DNA of 64,000 nucleotides from Dyadobacter sp. LHD-138 (GTDB lineage: Bacteria; Bacteroidota; Bacteroidia; Cytophagales; Spirosomataceae). The translations under genes and the position numbers were made by a program. Positions 18,699 to 26,656 of the stretch are shown here, one piece after another. Position 1 is the stretch's first letter, and each line of letters opens with the position of its first letter. The notes beneath the pieces are model-generated. The model had not been told where the DNA came from. It did no database searches and was given only the letters and a program-made list of their open reading frames with translations. Location: the NCBI RefSeq assembly GCF_030929615.1, contig NZ_JAVFVU010000022.1, positions 62,001-126,000 of the forward strand. Direction: 5' to 3'.

Positions 18699-19718
18699 TT
18701 ATCGACTTTTTACAGTGGATTCCCGGTTTATAAGCGCTCCCGCAAGCACAACTTCTTCTCCCGCGAAATTACTTTTTATAATATGTTTTAAAAGGAGTTC
18801 GCAGCTCGTTCGCCCAATATCATACGCAGGTTCGGCAACCGTGGAAAGGGTTGGGGAGATAATTTCGCAAATAGGATCGTTGGTGAAACCGATCACGCCA
18901 ACTTCGGGGCCAACGGATATATTTTTTCGCTTTAAGGCAACGATCGCGCCGATTGCTTTTCTATCGTTTACAGCAAATATCGAGTCCGGTTTAGGCCCGT
19001 TTTTATCAAACAAAATAACAATATCCGATTCGCCCGCTTTTTGCGAAAAACCGGAATAAATGATCCATTCAGGTCTGGCAGGCAGCTGGTTGTCGCGCAG
19101 TGCATCCTGATAACCACGGAGACGGTTTTCCGTGAGAAAAACACCCCGCGGACCGGTAATGTGCGCGATGTTTTGATAGCCGCTTTCAATCAAATGCTTT
19201 ACCGCCTGATACGCACCGTTATAGTCGTCCTGCATGACTTTTGAGCCTTTCATTTCTTCGGGTACCCGGTCAAAAAATACAACGGGCAGGCCGTCATCAA
19301 TGATTCCCTGAAAGTGCATGCAGGAATCCGAAGCTGAGGAAACGCAGGCCAGCAAACCGTCCAGACTGCTCACCGAAAGGTCCTGAACAATTTTCCTTTC
19401 CAGCTCGGGCGAATCGTTCGTGATGTATAAAATGATATTGTAACCCTTGCTTCGGGCCATTTCCTGGATACCCGTAATGACAGTCGAAAAATAGTAATTG
19501 GTAATGGCCGGGATGATCACGCCAATGTTATGCGTACTGCTTTTAACCAGACCCGTTGCGTTGAAATTGGGTTTGTAGTTCATTTGCAAAGCCATATCCA
19601 GTACCAGTTGCCGGGTTTTCGGGCTCACATCATAGGCATCCCGGAGCGCGCGGGAAACGGTCGCCACTGAAATGTCCAGCGCTTTGGCTATATCTTTGAT
19701 CGTAGTGAATCTCCGCAT
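18699..19718 (-). CDS. LacI family transcriptional regulator
   Basis: LacI/GalR-type repressor, 339 aa from the ATG at 19718 (MRRFTTIKDIAK); a TTG one codon upstream is a less likely start. The N-terminal helix-turn-helix and hinge read DIAKALDISVATVSRALRD followed by YKPNFNATGLVKSSTHNIGVIIP, then a periplasmic-binding-protein-like sensor domain. It is divergent from the GH109-NagB-esterase-Gfo-ApbE cluster beginning at 20085 and probably represses that cluster until its sugar ligand appears. A near-palindromic CGATAACGTTCTCG lies 40 bp upstream. The downstream Crp-like gene begins one base after its stop codon. Confidence 0.95.
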   Translation of the reverse strand: MRRFTTIKDIAKALDISVATVSRALRDAYDVSPKTRQLVLDMALQMNYKPNFNATGLVKSSTHNIGVIIPAITNYYFSTVITGIQEMARSKGYNIILYITNDSPELERKIVQDLSVSSLDGLLACVSSASDSCMHFQGIIDDGLPVVFFDRVPEEMKGSKVMQDDYNGAYQAVKHLIESGYQNIAHITGPRGVFLTENRLRGYQDALRDNQLPARPEWIIYSGFSQKAGESDIVILFDKNGPKPDSIFAVNDRKAIGAIVALKRKNISVGPEVGVIGFTNDPICEIISPTLSTVAEPAYDIGRTSCELLLKHIIKSNFAGEEVVLAGALINRESTVKSR

Positions 19719-19721
19719 CAA

Positions 19722-20084
19722 TGTGGGTCAGGACAGAAATTTAAAAGTTGTTGTTTTCGATAACGTTCTCGCTAATATTTACCGGGAAAGTCGGCGATAA
19801 CCAATCAAAATCATTGTAAAATTGTGTGTGATAAATCGGGTTCGGAGGATTTGAAAATTAATGTCTGCAAGCCCGTTTCGTACGTTTTGAACAAAGTTAA
19901 TGAAATATTTTATCCGGCAACCGGGCTCGATTTCGGATCATCGGTTGCGCAATAGATTCTTATCGGAAACTACTGATTCCGCGACTTAATCCGGCCTTTT
20001 TTGGATTCCCATTGCCCTGAATCAGGTTTTGGAAGTCCTGTATGTTTACAAAAAACTAACCCTTAATAGACAAACGTTGTATTT
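19722..20084. other. Divergent control region, LacI gene and sugar cluster
   Basis: 363 bp without a gene, between two divergent units. Contains the CGATAACGTTCTCG element and a second CGATAAC half-site at 19795-19801, in direct repeat 37 bp away. I could not identify a clear Bacteroidota -7/-33 promoter for the plus-strand cluster. Confidence 0.5.
19758..19771. promoter_or_regulatory. Putative LacI-family operator
   Basis: CGATAACGTTCTCG is palindromic at six of seven base pairs around a central CG, the usual form of LacI-family operators. It sits 40 bp upstream of the LacI ATG in the region shared with the divergent catabolic cluster. Confidence 0.45.
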
Positions 20085-21482
20085 ATGAAGAAACGGGATT
20101 TTTTAAAACTAACTGGTTTAAGCGGTATTGGGTTAATGCATTTTGATGCTGCCAATGCACAGCCGGCGTTAATTTCAAGTCGGGGCAGTCGTCCGCAAAA
20201 GTTCAATATGAGCGGCTATGCGGCGCCTAAAATTGATACGGTGCGCATCGGTTACATTGGTTTGGGAAACCGGGGCGGTGGTGCCATTCAGCGCATTCAG
20301 AAACTCGAAAACGTGGAAGTGAAGGCGTTGTGTGACATCAGGACGGCAAATGCGGAAGCCGCCAGAAATACTTTTAAGGGAGACGTAAAACCGCAGGTTT
20401 ATTCAGGATCGGCAGATGCGTGGAAAAAAATGTGTGAAAGGGATGATATCGACCTGGTTTATATCTGTACGCCATGGAGCCTGCATGCCCCTATGGCGCT
20501 TTATGCGATGGAACATGGCAAACATGTGGCTGTGGAAATTCCAGTTGCTACGACGGTCGATGATTGCTGGAAACTTGTGGAAACTTCCGAGCGGACTAAG
20601 AAACACTGCATGATGCTTGAAAACTGTTGTTACGATTTCTTCGAAATGTTAACGCTGAATATGGCAAGACAGGGTTATTTCGGTGATGTTGTGCACGTTG
20701 AAGGCGCCTATATCCATGATATCTATGACTCGTTTTTTGATACAACGAAACGATATGACCATTGGCGACTGAAAGAAAATCAGAGAAACGGGAATTTGTA
20801 TCCGATGCACGGATTGGGTCCTGTGGCGCAGGTGCTTGACATCAACCGCGGGGATAAAATGGATTATCTGGTAAGTATGTCGAGTAATGATTTTATGCTT
20901 GGACAGCAGGCTGAGAAAGTGGCGAAAGAAAACCCGGCTTTCCAACAATTTGCGGGGAAAAAATTCAGGGGTAATATGAACACCACAACCATCAGAACGG
21001 CAAAGGGTAAAACCATCATGCTGCAACATGACGTGACTTCGCCGAGAGTTTATTCACGTTTGCACCTGATCAGCGGGACGAAAGGTTCGGCGCAGAAATA
21101 TCCGTTAGCGGAAGGGGAGCAGGGGCGTATTTCGCAAGGGCACGAGTGGCTGACCCCGGAGAATTTCAAGTTACTGGAACAGAAGTTTCAGCCCGAAATT
21201 GTAAAGAGAATCGGCGAACTTGCGAAAAAAATAGGTGGTCATGGCGGTATGGATTTTCTGATGGACTGGCGTTTAATCGATTGTTTGCGGAACGGATTGC
21301 CGCTGGATCAGGATGTTTATGACGCGGCTTCATGGAGTGTCATTGCGCCGTTGAGCGAATGGTCGGTGGCACACCGTTCCAATTCCATCGATATTCCGGA
21401 TTTCACTTCGGGAGCCTGGAAAAATAACAAACCCGTGGATATCGCCTTGGAAAAAGGCGGAAATACAGGCGTCAGAATATAG
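20085..21482 (+). CDS. Gfo/Idh/MocA protein of GH109 type (alpha-N-acetylgalactosaminidase-like)
   Basis: A 465-residue Gfo/Idh/MocA-fold protein with the features of glycoside hydrolase family 109, which cleaves alpha-N-acetylgalactosamine using tightly bound NAD through an oxidation-elimination mechanism. Visible: leader KKRDFLKLTGLSGIGLMHF (twin-lysine/arginine-like), Rossmann IGYIGLGNRGGGA near 54-66, the APMALYAMEHGKHVAVE segment, LNMARQGYFGDVVHVEG, and the GH109-typical HGLGPVAQVLDINRGDKMD starting at H242. It is first in a plus-strand cluster; a NagB-like deaminase follows after 47 bp, which fits amino-sugar breakdown. Substrate specificity among GH109 relatives varies, so the exact sugar is uncertain. 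Confidence 0.85.
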   Translation: MKKRDFLKLTGLSGIGLMHFDAANAQPALISSRGSRPQKFNMSGYAAPKIDTVRIGYIGLGNRGGGAIQRIQKLENVEVKALCDIRTANAEAARNTFKGDVKPQVYSGSADAWKKMCERDDIDLVYICTPWSLHAPMALYAMEHGKHVAVEIPVATTVDDCWKLVETSERTKKHCMMLENCCYDFFEMLTLNMARQGYFGDVVHVEGAYIHDIYDSFFDTTKRYDHWRLKENQRNGNLYPMHGLGPVAQVLDINRGDKMDYLVSMSSNDFMLGQQAEKVAKENPAFQQFAGKKFRGNMNTTTIRTAKGKTIMLQHDVTSPRVYSRLHLISGTKGSAQKYPLAEGEQGRISQGHEWLTPENFKLLEQKFQPEIVKRIGELAKKIGGHGGMDFLMDWRLIDCLRNGLPLDQDVYDAASWSVIAPLSEWSVAHRSNSIDIPDFTSGAWKNNKPVDIALEKGGNTGVRI

Positions 21483-21529
21483 AGGTAATTTTTATTTAAA
21501 TCTAAACAGCTCATTTAAATCAGGCAGGG

Positions 21530-22279
21530 ATGAAAGTTGTCATAACGCAAAGTGCAAACGAACTGGGAAATAAAGCGGCTGGTTATGCCGCAGCGTTAAT
21601 TCGGGATGTTATAGAAGAAAAAGGCAGTGCCAACATTATTCTGGCAACAGGAACAAGTCAGTTTGAAACGTTAAATGCATTGGTGGAAGCCAGGGATATC
21701 GATTGGTCGAAGGTGACAATGTTCCATCTGGATGAGTATATCGGGTTGCCGCTGTCGCATCCGGCAAGTTTCAGAAAATATCTTCAGGAGCGTTTTCTCG
21801 CCAGGGTTTCTGCGCTAAAAGCTGTTTATCTCATTAATGGAGAAGGGGATATAGCACAAGAGGTAAAACATTTGAGCGCAATCATCGGTGCACATCCGAT
21901 TGATGTCGCATTGGTGGGAATCGGAGAAAACGGGCATCTCGCTTTCAATGATCCACCTGCGGATTTTGAAAATGAAACACCGTATCTCGTAGTAAACCTG
22001 GATGAACCGTGCCGGAAACAACAGATGGGCGAGGGCTGGTTCAGTACGCTGGAAGAAGTTCCTTTGCAGGCGATCAGCATGTCGGTGAGGCAGATCATGA
22101 AGTCGGGACATATCATTTGTTCCGTGCCTGATGCGCGGAAAGCGCTGGCGATTAAGAACAGTCTTACCCGTGAGGTGAGCAACCTTTATCCGGCGAGTAT
22201 TTTGCAGCAGCACCCTGATTGTACATTTTATCTGGATAAAAGTTCGGCGTCACTACTTTCTGATCAGGTACTTGCTTAA
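21530..22279 (+). CDS. Glucosamine-6-phosphate deaminase-like protein
   Basis: NagB/6-phosphogluconolactonase superfamily, 249 aa, cytoplasmic. The sequence has the family phosphate-binding region [12 protein letters not shown], the FHLDEYIGL segment and the active-site loop [14 protein letters not shown]. Compared with E. coli NagB, where this loop has D141, H143 and E148, the present protein has N134, H136 and D141: the general-base aspartate is asparagine and the glutamate is aspartate. It therefore belongs to a divergent branch, and its substrate may be another amino-sugar or sugar phosphate. It follows the GH109-type gene by 47 bp, consistent with a hexosamine pathway. Confidence 0.85.
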   Translation: MKVVITQSANELGNKAAGYAAALIRDVIEEKGSANIILATGTSQFETLNALVEARDIDWSKVTMFHLDEYIGLPLSHPASFRKYLQERFLARVSALKAVYLINGEGDIAQEVKHLSAIIGAHPIDVALVGIGENGHLAFNDPPADFENETPYLVVNLDEPCRKQQMGEGWFSTLEEVPLQAISMSVRQIMKSGHIICSVPDARKALAIKNSLTREVSNLYPASILQQHPDCTFYLDKSSASLLSDQVLA

Positions 22280-22318
22280 CATAACGGATCAAAAACGACC
22301 ATACCGCGATAAGAACAA

Positions 22319-23638
22319 ATGATTAAAGAAGAAAATCCGGATCCGCAAAGTACGGTCAGTGGCAGAAGAGGATTTATCAAAACATCTGTTTCTTTGTTAG
22401 CCTTTTCTTTGTCGCTGCCAACCCATAAATTGCCTGCTATGATGAACGCTGAAAACATGATCATGAAAAAGGATATCAGTAACGGAAAAAGTATCATCGG
22501 TGCCTATGGCGAATGGGCTGCTTCCTTGTTAAAACCGGTTCCGCCCTTATCTTTCCGAAACCCGGAATGGAATGATCTCGCGTCCTGGAAAAAAGAAGCG
22601 GTTGGTAAAACAAAAGAATGCATGGCCAGTCCGGCACGGCATCATGAAGTTCCGAAAGTGACGATCGACAAAAAGTATGTTTACGACGGCCTGGAAATTG
22701 AAGAAATATCCTGGCAGCTTCCATACGGCAGCAAAACACAGGCTGTGGTACTAAAACCGGCAGGCGTAGACAAACCCTTACCTGCGATTCTGGGTTTGCA
22801 TGACCACGCGGGGAAAAAATATTTCGGATACCGGAAGATCGTCCGGACTGGCGATGAACAGCATCCGCAGCTGAAGGAGCATCAGGCTTCTGACTATGGC
22901 GGAATGGCCTGGGCCAATGAAGTAGCCAGGCGCGGTTATGTTGTTCTGGTGCACGATACCTTCGCATTTGGAAGCAGGCGTGTATTGTATGAAGATGTGC
23001 AGGGGTTGAACTATGGTGACGTGGACATTACAAATAAGAGCGACAAGGATCCGGAAAAAAGCGAAAATATCGAAACCTACAACCGTTGGTCGGGGGCGCA
23101 CGAGCATGTGATGTCCAAATCATTGTTTTGCGCGGGTACAACATGGCCGGGCGTTTTTTTGTCAGAGGATCAGGTGGCACTGGATATTCTGGCGGCAAGA
23201 AAAGATGTGATATCTGGAAAAATTGGCTGCGGGGGTTTGTCTGGTGGGGGACTGCGGACGGTGTATCTGGCGGGACTGGATCCGAGGATCAAATGTGCTG
23301 TTTGCGTTGGGTTTATGACGACCTGGAAAGACCAAATTCTTACAAAATCCTTCACGCACACCTGGATGACTTATGCGCCGCTTTTGCCCAATTACATGGA
23401 TTTTCCAGAGATTCTGGGTTTGCGGGTGCCCTTGCCAACCTTGGTGCTGAATAACAATCAGGATGAACTTTTCACTTTGGACGAAATGAAAAAGGCGGAT
23501 GGGATATTGAAGGAGGTGTTTACAAAAGCTGGCGCAGGCGAAAAATACGCGGCAAAGTTCTATGAGGGACCGCACAAATTTGACACCGCTATGCAAAAGG
23601 ACGCATTTAACTGGTTTGATAAGTGGTTGAAATCATAA
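22319..23638 (+). CDS. Alpha/beta hydrolase, exported esterase-like
   Basis: A 439-residue alpha/beta hydrolase of the dienelactone-hydrolase/acetyl-xylan-esterase-like group. The N-terminus has GRRGFIKTSVSLLAF, a twin-arginine-type leader. After an N-terminal strand-rich part comes the oxyanion region LGLHDHAGKKYFGY, then the nucleophile in GGLSGGGLRTVY (GxSxG), the acid in NNNQDELFT and the histidine in YEGPHKFD. Such enzymes often remove acetyl or other ester groups from carbohydrates. It is third in the LacI-divergent cluster, 39 bp after the deaminase gene. Confidence 0.85.
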   Translation: MIKEENPDPQSTVSGRRGFIKTSVSLLAFSLSLPTHKLPAMMNAENMIMKKDISNGKSIIGAYGEWAASLLKPVPPLSFRNPEWNDLASWKKEAVGKTKECMASPARHHEVPKVTIDKKYVYDGLEIEEISWQLPYGSKTQAVVLKPAGVDKPLPAILGLHDHAGKKYFGYRKIVRTGDEQHPQLKEHQASDYGGMAWANEVARRGYVVLVHDTFAFGSRRVLYEDVQGLNYGDVDITNKSDKDPEKSENIETYNRWSGAHEHVMSKSLFCAGTTWPGVFLSEDQVALDILAARKDVISGKIGCGGLSGGGLRTVYLAGLDPRIKCAVCVGFMTTWKDQILTKSFTHTWMTYAPLLPNYMDFPEILGLRVPLPTLVLNNNQDELFTLDEMKKADGILKEVFTKAGAGEKYAAKFYEGPHKFDTAMQKDAFNWFDKWLKS

Positions 23639-23734
23639 TGAAATGAGTATTTTGCAATTTGATACTGCTATTTGTAAGAAAATGGTAACAACATGCTTGA
23701 AACAGCAAATGGCAGCTAAACCTAAACCTTAAAA

Positions 23735-24952
23735 ATGAGTGTAATGCAAACTGCTTCACGACGAAAATTTATTGAAACCGGCCTGAGTGCATTGGCTGGT
23801 TTATCCCTTGTGACGCACCCGGGTTTCGGGACGACAGCGAAACCGGCTGATAAAATCCGGCTGGGTATTATCGGGACGGGTTCTCGAGGGGCTGGACTGG
23901 CCTCGCTGGTGAAAAATATACCGGCCTTATCCCTGATCGCCTGCTGTGATACCATTCCGGCGAACCTGAAAAATGGTATGGCGCATGCCGAGAAAGGTGC
24001 GAAAGCGTATACAGATTATCGTCAATTGCTGGATGATAAAAATATCGATGCGGTCATCATTGCAACGCCACTTTATCTGCATTATCCGATGGCCATTGCC
24101 GCTTTGCAGGCCGGGAAACATATTTATCTGGAAAAGTCTATGACTTATGACATTCCGCAGGCGATAGATCTGGTGAAGCAGGTACACAAATCCGGTTTGA
24201 TATTCCAGGTGGGCTATCAGTATCGTTATTACAGTTTGTATCATCGGGTCAAGGAAATTATGAAGGAAAACTGGCTCGGGAAAATTACGCATTTTGAATG
24301 CCAGTATAACCGGAACTCCAACTGGCGTTTTCCCGTGTCGGATCCAAAACTGGAAAGAGCCGTGAACTGGCGTATGTACCGCGCGTATTGCGGCGGACCG
24401 TTATCTGAATTATGTGCGCACGAGATTGACGTGGTCAACTTTATGCTCGATAGCCATCCCTTAAAAGTGGTCGGACTCGGCGGGATTAATTACTGGAAAG
24501 ATGGCCGGGATACCTACGATAACATCAGAACGGTTTACGACTATCCAAACGGCGTGAAAGCCAGTGTAACCTCTGTTCTTTCCAATGCGTATAATGGGTA
24601 CAGCATCCGTATTCTGGGTGATAAGGCAACGGCCGAAATCCTGCGTGACAAAGCTTTTATTTACCCTGAAAATATCAACAACGCAAAGGGAACGGTGGAC
24701 GGCGTGACGGGTGCAACTTTGGCATTAACCACACAAGGGCAGGGTGTTGAATTAAAATTTGGGAAACCGGGAGAAGCGGTCCCTGAGCCAACAATAACGG
24801 CTTTGCAGGATTTTGCGCATTGCATTCAAACCAAAAAACAGCCGATCTCCAATGTAGAAACCGGGCGTGATGGTTCCATTGCGATCCATATGGGAAATGC
24901 GGCGGCGGACACAGAGTCGGTGCAGCTTTGGAAGCCTGCTTATTCGGTCTGA
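23735..24952 (+). CDS. Gfo/Idh/MocA oxidoreductase with a flavinylation-like motif
   Basis: A 405-residue exported Gfo/Idh/MocA oxidoreductase. Twin-arginine-type leader (SRRKFIETGLSALAGLSL), Rossmann IRLGIIGTGSRGAGL at about residues 46-60, ATPLYLHYPM and the EKSMTYD segment carrying the catalytic lysine. Unusually, residues 322-328 read D-G-V-T-G-A-T (24698-24718), matching the DxxTGAT pattern in which ApbE attaches FMN to the last threonine in NqrC, RnfG and related proteins. An apbE gene follows after only 4 bp. I infer, without proof, that this protein may carry covalent FMN; the two other Gfo-type proteins here lack the motif. A second ATG at 23744 is a possible start. Confidence 0.9.
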   Translation: MSVMQTASRRKFIETGLSALAGLSLVTHPGFGTTAKPADKIRLGIIGTGSRGAGLASLVKNIPALSLIACCDTIPANLKNGMAHAEKGAKAYTDYRQLLDDKNIDAVIIATPLYLHYPMAIAALQAGKHIYLEKSMTYDIPQAIDLVKQVHKSGLIFQVGYQYRYYSLYHRVKEIMKENWLGKITHFECQYNRNSNWRFPVSDPKLERAVNWRMYRAYCGGPLSELCAHEIDVVNFMLDSHPLKVVGLGGINYWKDGRDTYDNIRTVYDYPNGVKASVTSVLSNAYNGYSIRILGDKATAEILRDKAFIYPENINNAKGTVDGVTGATLALTTQGQGVELKFGKPGEAVPEPTITALQDFAHCIQTKKQPISNVETGRDGSIAIHMGNAAADTESVQLWKPAYSV

Positions 24953-24956
24953 GTCT

Positions 24957-26033
24957 ATGATATTTAACGGGATTTTCTGCTGTACGTGTTTCGGAGGGCA
25001 GAAAGAAAACCTTAATAAAAAACTGATCGTCATCGCTGTTTCAGTGATGACTTTTTTGCTGTGCGCATTCAGTGATGGTGCAAAAGATTCTGAAATTCAG
25101 GCTTTTCATATTGCGGGGACTACGCAAGGAACCACCTATGCCGTAACGTATTACAGCGAAAAAGAGCTGATCAAAAAAACGGCTATTGACAGTATTTTTA
25201 GTCGTATTGATCAGTCACTTTCCATTTACAAACCTGAATCCGTTATCAGTCAGTTTAATGCCTCGGATTTCGGGATTGAAACGGATGTGCATTTTGATAA
25301 GGTGATCAGAAAGTCGATGGAAGTCTACAAAGACACTGACGGTGCATTTGACATAACAGTTTTGCCGCTTGTGCAAGCCTGGGGTTTTGGTACGGAGAAA
25401 GTCGGTGTTTTGCCGGATTCTTCACGCATAAAATCGATATTGCCCTGCGTAGGTTCTGACAAGATCCGGCTGCGCAATAATCGTCTTGAAAAACTGGTAT
25501 CCTGCACGCAAATTGACGTTAACGGAATCGCCCAGGGGTATAGTGTGGACGTGGTTGCGGATTTTCTGGAAAGGAATCATATCCAAAACTATCTGGTGGA
25601 AGTTGGCGGGGAAATTCGTGTGAAGGGTAAAAAGTATCCGGGGAACAAGCCGATGCGGATTGGTATTGAAACGCCTTCAAAAAATGAATTTGAAAAGACG
25701 GGCATCCAAAAGGTCATTCAGCTGGATCAGGGAGCGGTTACCACGTCGGGAAATTACAGAAGATTTCGGCAATCGGGTTCCCAAAAAATCTCGCATATCA
25801 TTGATCCCAAAACAGGATATTCAGCGCAAACATCTCTGATCAGCGTGACAGTGATCGCAGATGATGCGATCACGGCCGACGGTTATGACAATGCGCTACT
25901 GCTCATGGGACTGAATAAGTCATTGAGGTTTCTGGAAGCACATAAAAACCTTCAGGCGTACTTCATTTTTCAAAAACCAGACGGCTCTGTTTCTGACACG
26001 GCGACAGCAGGATTTTATCCATATGTTAGGTGA
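24957..26033 (+). CDS. apbE: FAD:protein FMN transferase, exported
   Basis: ApbE-family flavin transferase, 358 aa, which uses FAD to attach FMN covalently to a threonine or serine of exported redox proteins. The start is set at the ATG at 24957, 4 bp after the preceding stop; a longer frame overlaps the neighbour and lacks family similarity. A hydrophobic export signal (about residues 20-38) precedes the mature protein, with IAGTTQGTTYAVTY, NGIAQGYSVDVVADFLERN, VEVGGEIRVKG and SHIIDPKTGYSAQ as family landmarks. The usual metal-site ADxxAT appears as ADGYDNA, a small deviation. Its likely substrate is the adjacent Gfo/Idh/MocA protein with the DGVTGAT motif; no other flavinylation-type protein is visible in the window. 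Confidence 0.93.
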   Translation: MIFNGIFCCTCFGGQKENLNKKLIVIAVSVMTFLLCAFSDGAKDSEIQAFHIAGTTQGTTYAVTYYSEKELIKKTAIDSIFSRIDQSLSIYKPESVISQFNASDFGIETDVHFDKVIRKSMEVYKDTDGAFDITVLPLVQAWGFGTEKVGVLPDSSRIKSILPCVGSDKIRLRNNRLEKLVSCTQIDVNGIAQGYSVDVVADFLERNHIQNYLVEVGGEIRVKGKKYPGNKPMRIGIETPSKNEFEKTGIQKVIQLDQGAVTTSGNYRRFRQSGSQKISHIIDPKTGYSAQTSLISVTVIADDAITADGYDNALLLMGLNKSLRFLEAHKNLQAYFIFQKPDGSVSDTATAGFYPYVR

Positions 26034-26160
26034 AAACTTATCCATTTTGTTTCCAACCAAATTTTGTTTAAAAGTGTCTTTTTTCAGAGCTGACTTTACT
26101 AAAATGAAAGGGGGCTGTACGAAGTACTCATATTTTTTACATTTCTGATGAACAAGAATT

Positions 26161-26505
26161 ATGATGCGTTATTTATCACTAATGGTTTTTGCGCTCGTTT
26201 TAGGAGGTTGTAAGCGAGACAAGGTCATCCTGGCTGCGGCTTGTTACCCTGAAATAGCAGACCTCCAACGGGGAGGACGCGTAGTTGATGTACCGGTAAC
26301 CTTCCAACTTTCGGGTGGGTTGATGTTAGCTGGGCGGCTTATGCTGGCAAATGGTAGTGCATGGAGTGCCTGCAATTTACCTAAGGAATTTGCGAAAGAT
26401 AGTTTGCCTCTATTGGTTAGCGGATATCATTTAACTTCGCCAAGTTTAGATGTAATGAACATTTCTCCGGTACCATTTGAGGTTACATCAGTCAAGTATA
26501 GGTAA
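26161..26505 (+). CDS. Small lipoprotein, unknown function
   Basis: A 114-residue protein with a signal peptide and lipobox ALVLGGC (cysteine near residue 17), so probably a lipid-anchored envelope protein. The mature part contains two further cysteines (AACYPE and SACNLP), possibly a disulfide. No family recognised. The gene is separated from apbE by 127 bp and followed by two hairpins; it may be an independent unit. ATG at 26161, with a second ATG directly after. Confidence 0.6.
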   Translation: MMRYLSLMVFALVLGGCKRDKVILAAACYPEIADLQRGGRVVDVPVTFQLSGGLMLAGRLMLANGSAWSACNLPKEFAKDSLPLLVSGYHLTSPSLDVMNISPVPFEVTSVKYR

Positions 26506-26532
26506 AGTTTTATGTTCTGTTTGAAAAGGACC

Positions 26533-26577
26533 GAATTGGTTATTTATTGTTCTGAAAAAGGAATAAGTAACCAATTC
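26533..26577 (+). terminator. Hairpin after the small lipoprotein gene
   Basis: Long stem: left arm 26533-26548 (GAATTGGTTATTTATT) with right arm 26562-26577 (AATAAGTAACCAATTC), 16 bp with one wobble, 13-nt loop. Lies 27 bp after the lipoprotein stop; no T-run follows, so termination is likely but not certain. Confidence 0.6.
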
Positions 26578-26609
26578 TCTCATTCATTAGTCGCAAAAAG
26601 GTCGTCAGA

Positions 26610-26646
26610 TGAAAAACGGCAAATTCGCAGTATTTACCGTTTTTCA
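26610..26646 (-). terminator. Terminator of the ConA-like protein gene
   Basis: Stem TGAAAAACGG (26610-26619) / CCGTTTTTCA (26637-26646), 10 bp, 17-nt loop, built with A/T tracts on both sides as in Bacteroidota terminators. It ends 10 bp before the minus-strand stop at 26657 and could serve both convergent genes. Confidence 0.7.
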
Positions 26647-26656
26647 TTTTGCCTGA

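Noticed and set aside
20085-21482. ApbE-type flavinylation motif in the GH109-type protein
   Set aside because: Searched for DxxSGAT/DxxTGAT; the nearest string, ISGTKGSAQK, does not fit. Same negative result for the protein at 1874-3217.
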